From positions 1 through 43,218 of IMG/VR virus record IMGVR_UViG_3300029882_000050: DNA of 43,218 bases; one strand, given 5' to 3'. This DNA is from a virus. Under the pieces are notes generated by a model, which saw only the letters and a program-made list of their open reading frames with translations, did no database searches and was not told the DNA's origin. Positions within the stretch are counted from its first letter, which is position 1; the number at the start of each line of letters is the position of its first letter. A program made the translations under genes and the position numbers. Of the stretch, positions 15,464 to 23,431 are shown one piece after another.

Positions 15464-15504
15464 GGATGCCCCTCCTTTCACTGAAAGTACGGAACGTTTG
15501 CGAA

Positions 15505-18324
15505 CTACTTACCACCGAAGCCACTCAACTCCATGTACGACTTCCAGTAGCGTTCCCGGCTGGCCGGATCCGTCTCACTGCGCCAGTCGTCGTACATGAC
15601 CTGCGCGGCCATCTGTCGCTGCGTCCGCTCCGCGTTCTCAGCAACACTCTTGGCTCCCTCCGGGAGCCCTACGCCCTTGTTCGCCTGCTGTGCCACGCCC
15701 TTGAACGGGGCTGTGGCGGGGTCGGGAAGATTCCCGAGTGCGTCAATCTCCTCCTGCAGCTGATCAGCGCGCTTGGTCTGCGCCTTCAGGCTCTTGGTGA
15801 TCTCGGCAAGCTTGGTGTCGTACTGCGCGAACAGCTCCGCGACCTTGTCCACCTGGGGCACTCCGGCCGTTGCCGCCTTGGCGACCTCGGACGGCTCCAC
15901 CGTCTTCGCCACCTCGGTGTCGATCGAGTCCAGTCCGAGCTCCGCCCGGACCGCGTTGATCGACTTGTTCAGCTTGGCCAACCGCTTCGCGGCCTTCTTG
16001 GTATCCACGGACTTGGCAGCCGACACGGTGTCGTCACCCTTGCCCATCCCCTGGGGGAGCGGCACGGGGCGCTGTCCGATGGGCGGCTCTCCGCCCATGC
16101 CGGGACCGGTCATGGAGCAGATGTCCGGGAACGTGGACGCGATGTGGTCATGCATGGCCTGCATGGCGGTGCGGGCCGATTCGCGCTGGACGTTGGTGTA
16201 GTGGGTGCGTCCCATGCCCGGAGGCACCGGGGCTGCCATGATGGCCGGGGCTACACCCTTGTTGCCTGGACTGTCGGCCTCGTGACCTGCGGTGAGCGGG
16301 CCACGAGTGAACTGGTCGCCCGCGATGTGGCCAGACGGGACAGGCCCCGTGTTGGGCGCGCCGTAGCTGGTGGACGGGGCCGCATGCCCGGGACGGAGGT
16401 AAGGACGCCGGAACTGCTGCGCGGACAGCTCTGTGGGCGTGGGGAAGTTCGCCGGGCCAGGGTTGGCGTCAGTGAACGACTTGTGGGCCTCGTACCGCAG
16501 GTCGGTGACGACCTCGGGATCCGTGGACTTGAGCGTGGTCGCTGCCGTCCACAGCTCCGCCGACTTCGCGGCCTCCGCGAGGGGCGCGCTTGCCGCCGCG
16601 TCCAGCGCCTTGCCCATCCAATACGAGACGTCCAGTGTGGCGAGGCCCTCGTTCGGGTAGCACTTGTCCGCCATGGCCGGGTGGAATGCGGGGCACAGGA
16701 CATCGTGCAGAGCACCGAGGGAGACCGGCGCGCCCACCGACTTGAGCCGGGTGCGGGCCTTCATCTCGGTCTCGTACGGGCCGTCCGGCACCGTGGGGAG
16801 CCCCGCGTCGTGCTCGAACGCCTCGAAGTACGGGCCGTCCGGCTCACGGTGGCCCGGGACAGCCTCGGTGGCAGCCGCTCCGGCCCCCACGACGCCTTCC
16901 CCCACGGTGGGCTTGGACGACTTCTCCGCGTCCGCTGACAACGCCTTCTTGCCGCAGCCGGAGCAGAACGCGTCACCGTCGCCCATGGACTTGTCGCAGC
17001 CGGAGCAGCACATGCCGCCACTCTTGGTGGCGGTCTCCGTGTCGTCGCCCTTGTTGGCCACGGGGAGCTTGTCGCCGCAGTTCTCGCAGTTCTTCATCTT
17101 GGAGTCCGCGTGGTACTCCTTGCCGCAGCCCTTGCAGTCCTTCATGCCCTTGGTGGTGTCGGGCTTGGCCTCGGCGTCCGTGTCGTCCACGTCCTTACCG
17201 TCCCCATCCGAGTCCTTGCCGTCGGCGTCCTCGGCACCGAACGGCTCCTTGGCCCCGGGGAACGGCTTCTTCTTGGCCTTCCCCTTCTTGGCCTTGAGGA
17301 CTGCCGCAGTGATCTGCTCCACCAGCTGCGCCATGCTCTCGTCGGTCATGACCGTGCTGCCCTTGAGGTCGAGGTCCACGGTCATCCCCTTCTCACTACC
17401 GCTCATCTCGTCCTTCCAGGACTCGGGAAGTTCAGCCACGAATGCGGCACCCTTGCGCTTGGCAATGCGGATGATGTTGGCCTTGAGCTGGTCGGACGTG
17501 TAGTTGTCGTCACCTGCGCGGCCGATCGAGGACGCCGCGTCAGAGACGTCGCCCGGGGTGACGATGGGGAAGGAGCGGTCCTTGCCCGCGAAATCCTCTG
17601 CGGGGACCGTGTCCCGGTCCGTACCGCCTCCGACGTCGGGGTCCATCTGCCGCTTCTCGGCGATCCGGCGATGTTCCAGCAGCTTGGCGAGGTCGCCCGG
17701 GGAAAAGGTAGACGAGCCCTTCGTCAGAAGGGATCCACCGAACACCTTGCCGCTGAACTCCATCCGGCCGTCAGCAGCGCTCTTGACCAGCTGGATCCCG
17801 CAGTTCTTGTTGGCAGGGCGATCCACCAGGCTGATCTCCACCAGCTCCCCGCCGACGATCCGGCCCCCGCGCGCCACGGCATCCCGAATGATCTTGGGTC
17901 GTGCGATCCCCACGGAGTAGGCGCGCAGTGCTCCGCCCTTGACCAGGCGCTTTGCCTCGGACTCGATCACCCGGGACTTGACGTAGGTCTCACCATCGGG
18001 ACCGGTCTCCATGGACAGGCCGACACCGGCGGGGTCGCGCTGCGGGTTGTGCTGGACCCGGACGTTGGGGCCTGTGTCCAGCCAGTCCTGCACGGCCTTG
18101 GCAGCCCAGTCGGGGTCCACGATCTGCTCATCAGAGTCCACGGATCCATCGGTGGCCTTGCCGTAGACCAGCAGGTTCCCATCCGCGTCTTCCTCGGTCT
18201 TGAGGATGGGGAAGCTGAAGTAGGAGGTGGTCAGCTCACCATCAGTGGTCAGAGTGGCAGCCACATTCAGCTCCCTGGGGTCGTGAGGAAAGTGGGATAA
18301 GCGCAGGTCAAAGGGTGTGGACAC
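15505..18324 (-). CDS. Capsid maturation protease fused to a long scaffold-like region with zinc ribbons
   Basis: 939 residues, GTG at 18324. Residues about 25-185 are an HK97-class (S78/U35-like, XkdF-related) prohead protease: H92 in VQHNPQ, S137 in RAYSVGI, and ELVEISLVDRPANKNCGI. Residues 270-305 carry a helical YTSDQLKANIIRIAKRKGAA motif. Residues 397-416 (CKGC...CENC) and 440-457 (CSGC...CSGC) form two zinc ribbons in an acidic/basic linker. The region to about 740 is Pro/Gly-rich. Residues about 775-865 are a coiled coil, as expected for scaffold domains. The protein should template the procapsid, cleave itself and capsid parts, and leave. An 18-bp operator-like palindrome covers the start codon. 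The zinc ribbons and length are unusual for the family. Confidence 0.85.
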   Translation of the reverse strand: MSTPFDLRLSHFPHDPRELNVAATLTTDGELTTSYFSFPILKTEEDADGNLLVYGKATDGSVDSDEQIVDPDWAAKAVQDWLDTGPNVRVQHNPQRDPAGVGLSMETGPDGETYVKSRVIESEAKRLVKGGALRAYSVGIARPKIIRDAVARGGRIVGGELVEISLVDRPANKNCGIQLVKSAADGRMEFSGKVFGGSLLTKGSSTFSPGDLAKLLEHRRIAEKRQMDPDVGGGTDRDTVPAEDFAGKDRSFPIVTPGDVSDAASSIGRAGDDNYTSDQLKANIIRIAKRKGAAFVAELPESWKDEMSGSEKGMTVDLDLKGSTVMTDESMAQLVEQITAAVLKAKKGKAKKKPFPGAKEPFGAEDADGKDSDGDGKDVDDTDAEAKPDTTKGMKDCKGCGKEYHADSKMKNCENCGDKLPVANKGDDTETATKSGGMCCSGCDKSMGDGDAFCSGCGKKALSADAEKSSKPTVGEGVVGAGAAATEAVPGHREPDGPYFEAFEHDAGLPTVPDGPYETEMKARTRLKSVGAPVSLGALHDVLCPAFHPAMADKCYPNEGLATLDVSYWMGKALDAAASAPLAEAAKSAELWTAATTLKSTDPEVVTDLRYEAHKSFTDANPGPANFPTPTELSAQQFRRPYLRPGHAAPSTSYGAPNTGPVPSGHIAGDQFTRGPLTAGHEADSPGNKGVAPAIMAAPVPPGMGRTHYTNVQRESARTAMQAMHDHIASTFPDICSMTGPGMGGEPPIGQRPVPLPQGMGKGDDTVSAAKSVDTKKAAKRLAKLNKSINAVRAELGLDSIDTEVAKTVEPSEVAKAATAGVPQVDKVAELFAQYDTKLAEITKSLKAQTKRADQLQEEIDALGNLPDPATAPFKGVAQQANKGVGLPEGAKSVAENAERTQRQMAAQVMYDDWRSETDPASRERYWKSYMELSGFGGK

Positions 18325-18334
18325 GGATGTCCAC
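18317..18334. promoter_or_regulatory. Operator-like palindrome at the protease start
   Basis: GTGGACACGGATGTCCAC fits the repeated GTGGACA-N4-TGTCCAC element found at four accessory-gene promoters. Here it overlaps the GTG start (18324) of the protease gene. No good -10 at 17-18 bp is visible on either strand (nearest on plus is TACTAC at 15 bp), so it may be a pure binding site, possibly acting as a transcription roadblock for late genes. Confidence 0.5.
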
Positions 18335-18403
18335 GGGATACTACTCTTTTCTCACCAGCAGGAAGCGACCTACCCGGCGTACAAGAGGGCCCAGCTCTCC
18401 TGA

Positions 18404-18595
18404 TCAGCTGTGGGCCGAGTCATTGATCTTCAACTTCGCGGCCCACACGCCGTCCGGGCCCTGCATTACGTACCCATGGTCCGTGAGGACCGCGCGGTAC
18501 TGCAGGGAGAGATTCACATCCATGTCCCGCAGCTGATTGAGATCAGCTGCGATACGTGAGAGGAGTACTGTTGGAGACGTCCTAGTGTCCGACAC
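18404..18595 (-). CDS. Small hypothetical protein after the portal gene
   Basis: 63 residues if started at GTG 18595, nine bases behind GGAGG; a GTG at 18604 is too close to that site. It overlaps the portal C-terminus by 14 bases. The product has an amphipathic helix (LLSRIAADLNQLRDMDVNLS) followed by YRAVLTDHGYVMQGPDGVWA, a strand pair. No family recognised. A GGCCCAGCT...AGCTGTGGGCC stem overlaps its stop and may end or pause transcription. Confidence 0.6.
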   Translation of the reverse strand: MSDTRTSPTVLLSRIAADLNQLRDMDVNLSLQYRAVLTDHGYVMQGPDGVWAAKLKINDSAHS

Positions 18596-21500
18596 AGTCG
18601 TCACCCTCCGTCCCCGGAGGGATCTTTCCGCCGTCCGTGTTCAGCTTATTTTCGTTCATGGTCTTGCCCCACGGTCCCGTAGCGGTCGTTACCGTGCCGA
18701 TCCACGCCCGGATGGAGGTCTGCTTGGCCTTCTCGAACGCCAGCGTGCGATGCCACCCATCCGCGATCTCGTACTTTCCGTTGCCCGGGGTGTCCACCAG
18801 GACCACCGGGTGGGTGGGTGGCGTACCATCCTCGATGGAGCGCACCATGGCGTCCACCTCCGGCATGTCCCGTGCCCCTCCGGGACGCCTGGCCATGTCG
18901 ATGCCGGACAACGGGACTTCGGTCGGGCCGTGCCAGTGGGCCTCCTTGACCCATTCCAGCACGTCCTGCGGGTAGTTCTTCAGCAAATACGCGTACACGT
19001 CCGCAGCGGTACCCCCGCCATGTCCGTGCTCGTTCTTGAGCGTGGCCTGGTCATCGGGTGTCGGGATGCCGTTGGCGTCGTGGGGGTACAGGGTGGGACC
19101 ACCCCCGCCTGCCGGGATGTACGGCAGTGACGTGGCCTGGGGACTGGTGTCCCACATGATCTGACCGCTGATGTCCACGATCCGGCGTCCCCGGAGCTGC
19201 GCCACGGCCTCTTCCGGTGTGGCCCTCCCCTTAATGGACAGGGCGACCTCCACCAGCTCCATACTGGTGAGGTGGCGCGGGGACCAGGTGGCCAGGTCGC
19301 GCCCCTTGTTGAGGTGGCGCGCCAGGGCCTCCAGCTCTGCCAGCACGGCGCGTGTCTTGCTCGCCCCGTGCAGCATGGCCTCTTCCAACTGGTCCGCCGT
19401 GATGTCCCCGGGCTCCACCGAGATGCCCTGGTACCCGCCACCGGCACGGATCCGCGCGTTGAGCAGGTCGGCAAGCTGCTGCCGCATGGCATCACGCGCC
19501 GCTGCACGTGCTGCCGCATCGGTCGGCATGGTCGCCAGGTCGTCCGCACGAAACTGCTGGATGTCCTCGCGCTGCTGACTGATGTCCGCCAACTGCTGCT
19601 GATAGTAGGGAATCGACTGGCCGCGCCCCGGGTTGGTCCCGGTGGCGACGTCCTCACCCTCCTGGACATACGTCAATGAACACGCGCAATTCGGACCGCC
19701 CGCGCAGATGTCCCCGAACCCTCCGTCCCCAGGGTAGCCCGGGAGGGTGTGGAACGTGAACAGCTTGCCCGCGCGGTCCAGGCACGGCCTGCAGTGGTCC
19801 GCCGCGCCCAGCTCCCACCTGATCTGGTAGTCCTGGCCGCCCTCCGTGCGCACCGTGGTGCCGTACGCCGCGTTGTACGCCGCGTTGACGGTGTTGCCGT
19901 ACATGGCAAGCCTGTTGGCCAGGTCGGCAAGCATGCCGACCGTGAGCACGGTGGACAACAGCCCGATGAGGAAGCCGCGCTGGTTCTCCGCCCGGGTGGC
20001 CGCGTCAGCGGTGACGGAATCGTCGTCTGACGGGTCCTCGTTCCCGTCGTCCTCGGACAGGCTGTCGTCCGAGGCACGGAACCCGTGGTCGGCCCTGGCG
20101 TCCTTGGCCGCATGGGTCATCGCCGTGCGGTAGCCGGACGCAAGGAGCGCCACAGCCGTGTCGGTCGCCTGCGGGACCGTGGTGCGGCCGTCCTTGAGCG
20201 AGGCGCAGACGTCGGTGAGCCGCGCGGTGACGTGGTCCACGGTGGCCTGCACACGACTGTCCCGCCGCGCCTGGTGCGCAGCCCCTTCCGGGCTGCGTTT
20301 GTCCGCCTTGCCCGTCGCCGGAGCGGCAGGCTTCTTGGCGGAAGTCGCCAGGGACGAGGATCCTCCGGGCTTGGAGGCGGTGGCATTAGCGCCCTCGGCC
20401 GCGTCGTGCCCCGGGGACTGCCCTGCGTTGCCCGTGACGGGCTTGGCAGGCTTCGCCGGTCCCGGAGTGCCACCGGACGCCGGAGCGGCTCCAGGAGCCC
20501 CGCCAGGGGGGATTGCGGCCTGCTGCTGGGCAGGGGTGACGCCGGGGGGCAGTTCGAGCAGCGGCCCGTTGACGAGGTTGGTAGCCCGTGCCTGGGACGC
20601 CTCCGTGAGGGGGACCCAGCCACCGGCCACGGTCGCCCACCCGGGATCCGAGGTCTCCGGCAATCCCCACGGCTGCAGGCCCAGTTCGTCCCGCGCCTCA
20701 TCAATGGAGCGGAAGGCCGCGCCCACCTGCCCGATCAGCATGGTGGTCTTGGTGGCCTCGTCCTCCTGCTCTTCGAGGCCCTCGAACACGAACCGCATGT
20801 CGTCCTGGCCGCACACGTCCTGCAGGACGGCCGTCATGATGTCGGCAATGAACGTCAGCATCGGCTTCGTCGCCTTGCGCTGCTGCACGCTCTGCGACGC
20901 CTTGGCCATTTGATTGGACGCGCCGGGACTGACCGTGGTGGAGACCTTGGGCGAGATGCCCAGTTCCATCGGTTGAATATCGAATGCCATGCAATTCATT
21001 TGTGCACCACCCGTTGTGAAGTACGAGTGGTCCTCCTGCACATTCAGGTTCCAGACAACCTGATCCGTGTAGTCGGAGGCTTCGTTCGCCTGCACGGCGC
21101 TGGTGAGGTAGCCATCCTCCAGCTTGTAGCTGTTCGGCTTCTGGGAATCCGTCACCCACTGCACAACATAGATGAATCCCTGACCACCCATTTTGCGGCC
21201 ACCGAAGGACGTCTCCGGCTGCTTCTGCGTACGGATGCCCGCAGCGTGCCCGCACATGGCCGCAACGAGGCGCATCTGCCAAGCGAGGCTCTTACTGGCG
21301 GTGTAGCCCCTGAATCCGTTCGACGTCGTACAGCCGTCGCCGTTGATCCAGCCTTCGAGCAGCCCTTCGAAGAACTCCCTCGAACCGTCCCAGGCCCATT
21401 CTGGCAGCACTTTATCGACCGCAGTACCACACGAGAACAGGTCTCCCAATGCCGTGCTGTACGCCTCTACATACACAACTTCGGTACCCGCTTGGGCTCG

Positions 21501-23333
21501 ACGGACTGTGTCTATCCCAAAGATGTCGGATACAGCCTTGGATACCACGTCGTGGTAGTCGGCCTCCTTTTTGTGGAAGGACCAGACAATACGCCCCCGA
21601 CTGTACGACCCCTCAGCCATGTAATACCCTAGCAGCAGGCCGAGCTGTCGATCCATGCAGATGTACGTTGGAAGAGACTTGGCCTTGGGGGAATAACTGC
21701 GTGGCAGCCATTCGGAAACGTCCAGCTTGGCGTCATTGGACCCGAGCTCTGGAATGGGCATAGTGACGCTGTCGAAATCACCACGAGATTTTTTAGCTTT
21801 GATCTCCTCGGCCGGAACCCAGGAAACCTCCTTGAGGAAACTCTTGTGGCTGGCAGTCTGCCCCTTGCGGGCTGACCAGAACTTGTGGTTGTCGGTCACC
21901 TCGATCGTGTCGAAGCCCCGAGCGGACACCTTGCGTACCGGGCGATCGCCCCGCTCGTTCTTGAACTTGGCCAGGACAGGACGCCAGCGGTTCCGGTGCG
22001 TCAGAACCTGGTCGCCCACCTCGATATTCTCGACAGCGACCAGACCGCGCTTCGTCAGGATCTCGGTGCCGGGGACGACGCACACCTGATTCATGACGAT
22101 CTCATCGAATTGGTCTGCGATCTGGGGGGACTTCTGCGGGTCCACCTTGGAGTCTGCTGGAAGTACGATGATCTTGTGCTTCCACGCAGGGTCCCCCGCA
22201 ATGGCGTTCAGCGCGTCCTGCAGCTCCCGAATCTGATTGGGCGTCATATTCGCGTTGACACCGCCCGGGGAGACGAAGACCGCCGGAACAGTTCCCTCGC
22301 GGAAGTAGTCCAGTTGGTACCCCTGCTTTTGCAGGCCCGACATGACCGGGATCAGCGCACGCTCAATCGGCGGGAAGCCGTAGGGCGTCCACCGGCGCGG
22401 GGTCATGGGGAGGTAAAGAAGCTGATCCGCCTTGTAGCGGTTCATCTCCGCGCCCTGCAGGCCGCCCTCTTCGATGTCCCGCTCGTTGATCAGCGTCATC
22501 AGGTCGCAGCGGGGCACACCGTACAAGTACTGCTGGTACGCGGGCGCGGGGGGGCGCGGGCGCTCCCCGTGCAGTCCGAGAAGGGGCCGAATGGTGGGCC
22601 CGTTGATCAGGGACAGGGAATCCAGGTCAGACCCCAGCAGCCCTTTCCCCGTGCCCTTCTTCGTGCTCTTCGCCCACTTCTGCCGGAACAGCAGGGAAAG
22701 GGCGTCGAACACCAGGATCTCTTCCAGGAACGCGTCAATGAACGTGTTCCACGAGAAGTAGTCGGGGTCCGGCTTGCGGAAGAACTTGACAGCCTCCGCA
22801 CGCCTGCTGCCGAAATCCTTCATTGCGCCACGGTCACCGCGCATCGTCTTCGCCGCATCGAGGCTGGGCATGATGTCCCATTCGATACCGCGTACCTCTG
22901 CCTTGCGCAGCTGAATGCACGCACGGGCCACCGAGTACAGGTCTGCCAGGGTGCGCAGGGTGTTGAAGTCGCACAGCTTGATGCCCTCGGAACCGGGCTG
23001 CCCGGTCGGGAGGTTGTACCCCGGTTCGTACTGGAACAGTCGCGGGTCCGGGAACTCCGTGCCCTGGGCCGGAGCGTCCACCGGAACAGGCAGGATGGGG
23101 CTGAACGGCCCGAACGCACCGTTGGTGAAGGTCTCCGTGGGACGCGGCAGGTAGCCCTGGTACGCGCCCCCCCACGTGGCTGTAGCACCCCCGCTGGTCA
23201 GCTCCTGGGCCAGCGGGGAGAAGCTTCCGTAGCCCGGGGCTGTGGCGAGTCCCTGGGGAGCAGGGGTGGGTCGTGCTCCGCCGGGAATGCTCTTCGCGCC
23301 CATGATGATGCTGCCGCGAGATGCCACGGTCAC
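18582..23333 (-). CDS. Portal protein fused to MuF-type and ParB-like domains, interrupted by an intein
   Basis: 1583 residues as translated, about 1220 after intein removal. Residues about 100-417 and 781-900 form the portal (RTLADLYSVARACIQLRKAE, YGFPPIERAL, YFREGTVPAVFVSPGG, QPMELGISP), the dodecameric DNA gate. An Ala/Pro/Gly linker follows. Residues about 1120-1225 are a MuF-like head morphogenesis domain with CRPC and CAGGPNCACSLTYV. Residues about 1465-1550 look ParB/Srx-like (MPEVDAMVRSIEDG, ADGWHRTLAFEKAK). Fusion of portal and MuF is known; a third ParB-like part is rarer. GTG at 23333 starts it. Intein residues are 418-780. After splicing, NQV joins CMAFDIQ. The portal call is firm; the C-terminal fold is by motif. 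Confidence 0.9.
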   Translation of the reverse strand: MTVASRGSIIMGAKSIPGGARPTPAPQGLATAPGYGSFSPLAQELTSGGATATWGGAYQGYLPRPTETFTNGAFGPFSPILPVPVDAPAQGTEFPDPRLFQYEPGYNLPTGQPGSEGIKLCDFNTLRTLADLYSVARACIQLRKAEVRGIEWDIMPSLDAAKTMRGDRGAMKDFGSRRAEAVKFFRKPDPDYFSWNTFIDAFLEEILVFDALSLLFRQKWAKSTKKGTGKGLLGSDLDSLSLINGPTIRPLLGLHGERPRPPAPAYQQYLYGVPRCDLMTLINERDIEEGGLQGAEMNRYKADQLLYLPMTPRRWTPYGFPPIERALIPVMSGLQKQGYQLDYFREGTVPAVFVSPGGVNANMTPNQIRELQDALNAIAGDPAWKHKIIVLPADSKVDPQKSPQIADQFDEIVMNQVCVVPGTEILTKRGLVAVENIEVGDQVLTHRNRWRPVLAKFKNERGDRPVRKVSARGFDTIEVTDNHKFWSARKGQTASHKSFLKEVSWVPAEEIKAKKSRGDFDSVTMPIPELGSNDAKLDVSEWLPRSYSPKAKSLPTYICMDRQLGLLLGYYMAEGSYSRGRIVWSFHKKEADYHDVVSKAVSDIFGIDTVRRAQAGTEVVYVEAYSTALGDLFSCGTAVDKVLPEWAWDGSREFFEGLLEGWINGDGCTTSNGFRGYTASKSLAWQMRLVAAMCGHAAGIRTQKQPETSFGGRKMGGQGFIYVVQWVTDSQKPNSYKLEDGYLTSAVQANEASDYTDQVVWNLNVQEDHSYFTTGGAQMNCMAFDIQPMELGISPKVSTTVSPGASNQMAKASQSVQQRKATKPMLTFIADIMTAVLQDVCGQDDMRFVFEGLEEQEDEATKTTMLIGQVGAAFRSIDEARDELGLQPWGLPETSDPGWATVAGGWVPLTEASQARATNLVNGPLLELPPGVTPAQQQAAIPPGGAPGAAPASGGTPGPAKPAKPVTGNAGQSPGHDAAEGANATASKPGGSSSLATSAKKPAAPATGKADKRSPEGAAHQARRDSRVQATVDHVTARLTDVCASLKDGRTTVPQATDTAVALLASGYRTAMTHAAKDARADHGFRASDDSLSEDDGNEDPSDDDSVTADAATRAENQRGFLIGLLSTVLTVGMLADLANRLAMYGNTVNAAYNAAYGTTVRTEGGQDYQIRWELGAADHCRPCLDRAGKLFTFHTLPGYPGDGGFGDICAGGPNCACSLTYVQEGEDVATGTNPGRGQSIPYYQQQLADISQQREDIQQFRADDLATMPTDAAARAAARDAMRQQLADLLNARIRAGGGYQGISVEPGDITADQLEEAMLHGASKTRAVLAELEALARHLNKGRDLATWSPRHLTSMELVEVALSIKGRATPEEAVAQLRGRRIVDISGQIMWDTSPQATSLPYIPAGGGGPTLYPHDANGIPTPDDQATLKNEHGHGGGTAADVYAYLLKNYPQDVLEWVKEAHWHGPTEVPLSGIDMARRPGGARDMPEVDAMVRSIEDGTPPTHPVVLVDTPGNGKYEIADGWHRTLAFEKAKQTSIRAWIGTVTTATGPWGKTMNENKLNTDGGKIPPGTEGDDCVGH
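20994..22082 (-). other. Intein in the portal gene, LAGLIDADG (DOD) endonuclease type
   Basis: 363 residues in frame with the portal. Block A: CVVPGTEILTKRGLVAVENI with Cys1. Block B: EVTDNHKF with the TxxH motif. Endonuclease blocks C and E: LGLLLGYYMAEGS and FFEGLLEGWINGDG, so the first acidic site is Glu and the second Asp. Block F: VWNLNVQEDHSYFTTGG. Block G: AQMN before Cys+1, so the terminal Asn is present but the usual penultimate His is Met. Inteins with non-His at this place are known to splice, sometimes more slowly. Insertion is at the conserved NQV/CMAFD of the portal core. Domain order and nucleophiles look intact, so splicing is probable. Confidence 0.92.
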
Positions 23334-23373
23334 CCCCTTCTGTTGCCGGATGTTCTGCTGTAACCTGTGGAGC

Positions 23374-23416
23374 CCAGGTGCGCCCGCTACCCCTCACCGG
23401 TGGCGGGCGCACCTGG
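23374..23416 (-). terminator. GC-rich hairpin between coiled-coil gene and portal
   Basis: CCAGGTGCGCCCGC at 23374-23387 pairs perfectly with GCGGGCGCACCTGG at 23403-23416 (14 bp, 15-base loop containing CACCGGTG). It lies in the 98-base gap between the stop at 23432 and the portal start at 23333. Strong enough for a terminator or attenuator, but without a T tract. Confidence 0.6.
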
Positions 23417-23431
23417 AGTTGCGGGGCGGTA

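Noticed and set aside
15466-16938. 490-codon open frame on the plus strand opposite the protease gene
   Set aside because: Long antisense frames are common in high-GC DNA. It has Arg/Gly/Leu-biased composition, no ribosome site, and lies fully opposite a well-supported gene.
17110-18300. 396-codon plus-strand frame opposite the protease N-terminus
   Set aside because: Shadow of the minus-strand protease; no domain pattern and no start signal.
20085-21632. 515-codon plus-strand frame across the portal and intein
   Set aside because: Antisense shadow with low-complexity Arg-rich sequence; the intein blocks on the minus strand prove the coding strand.
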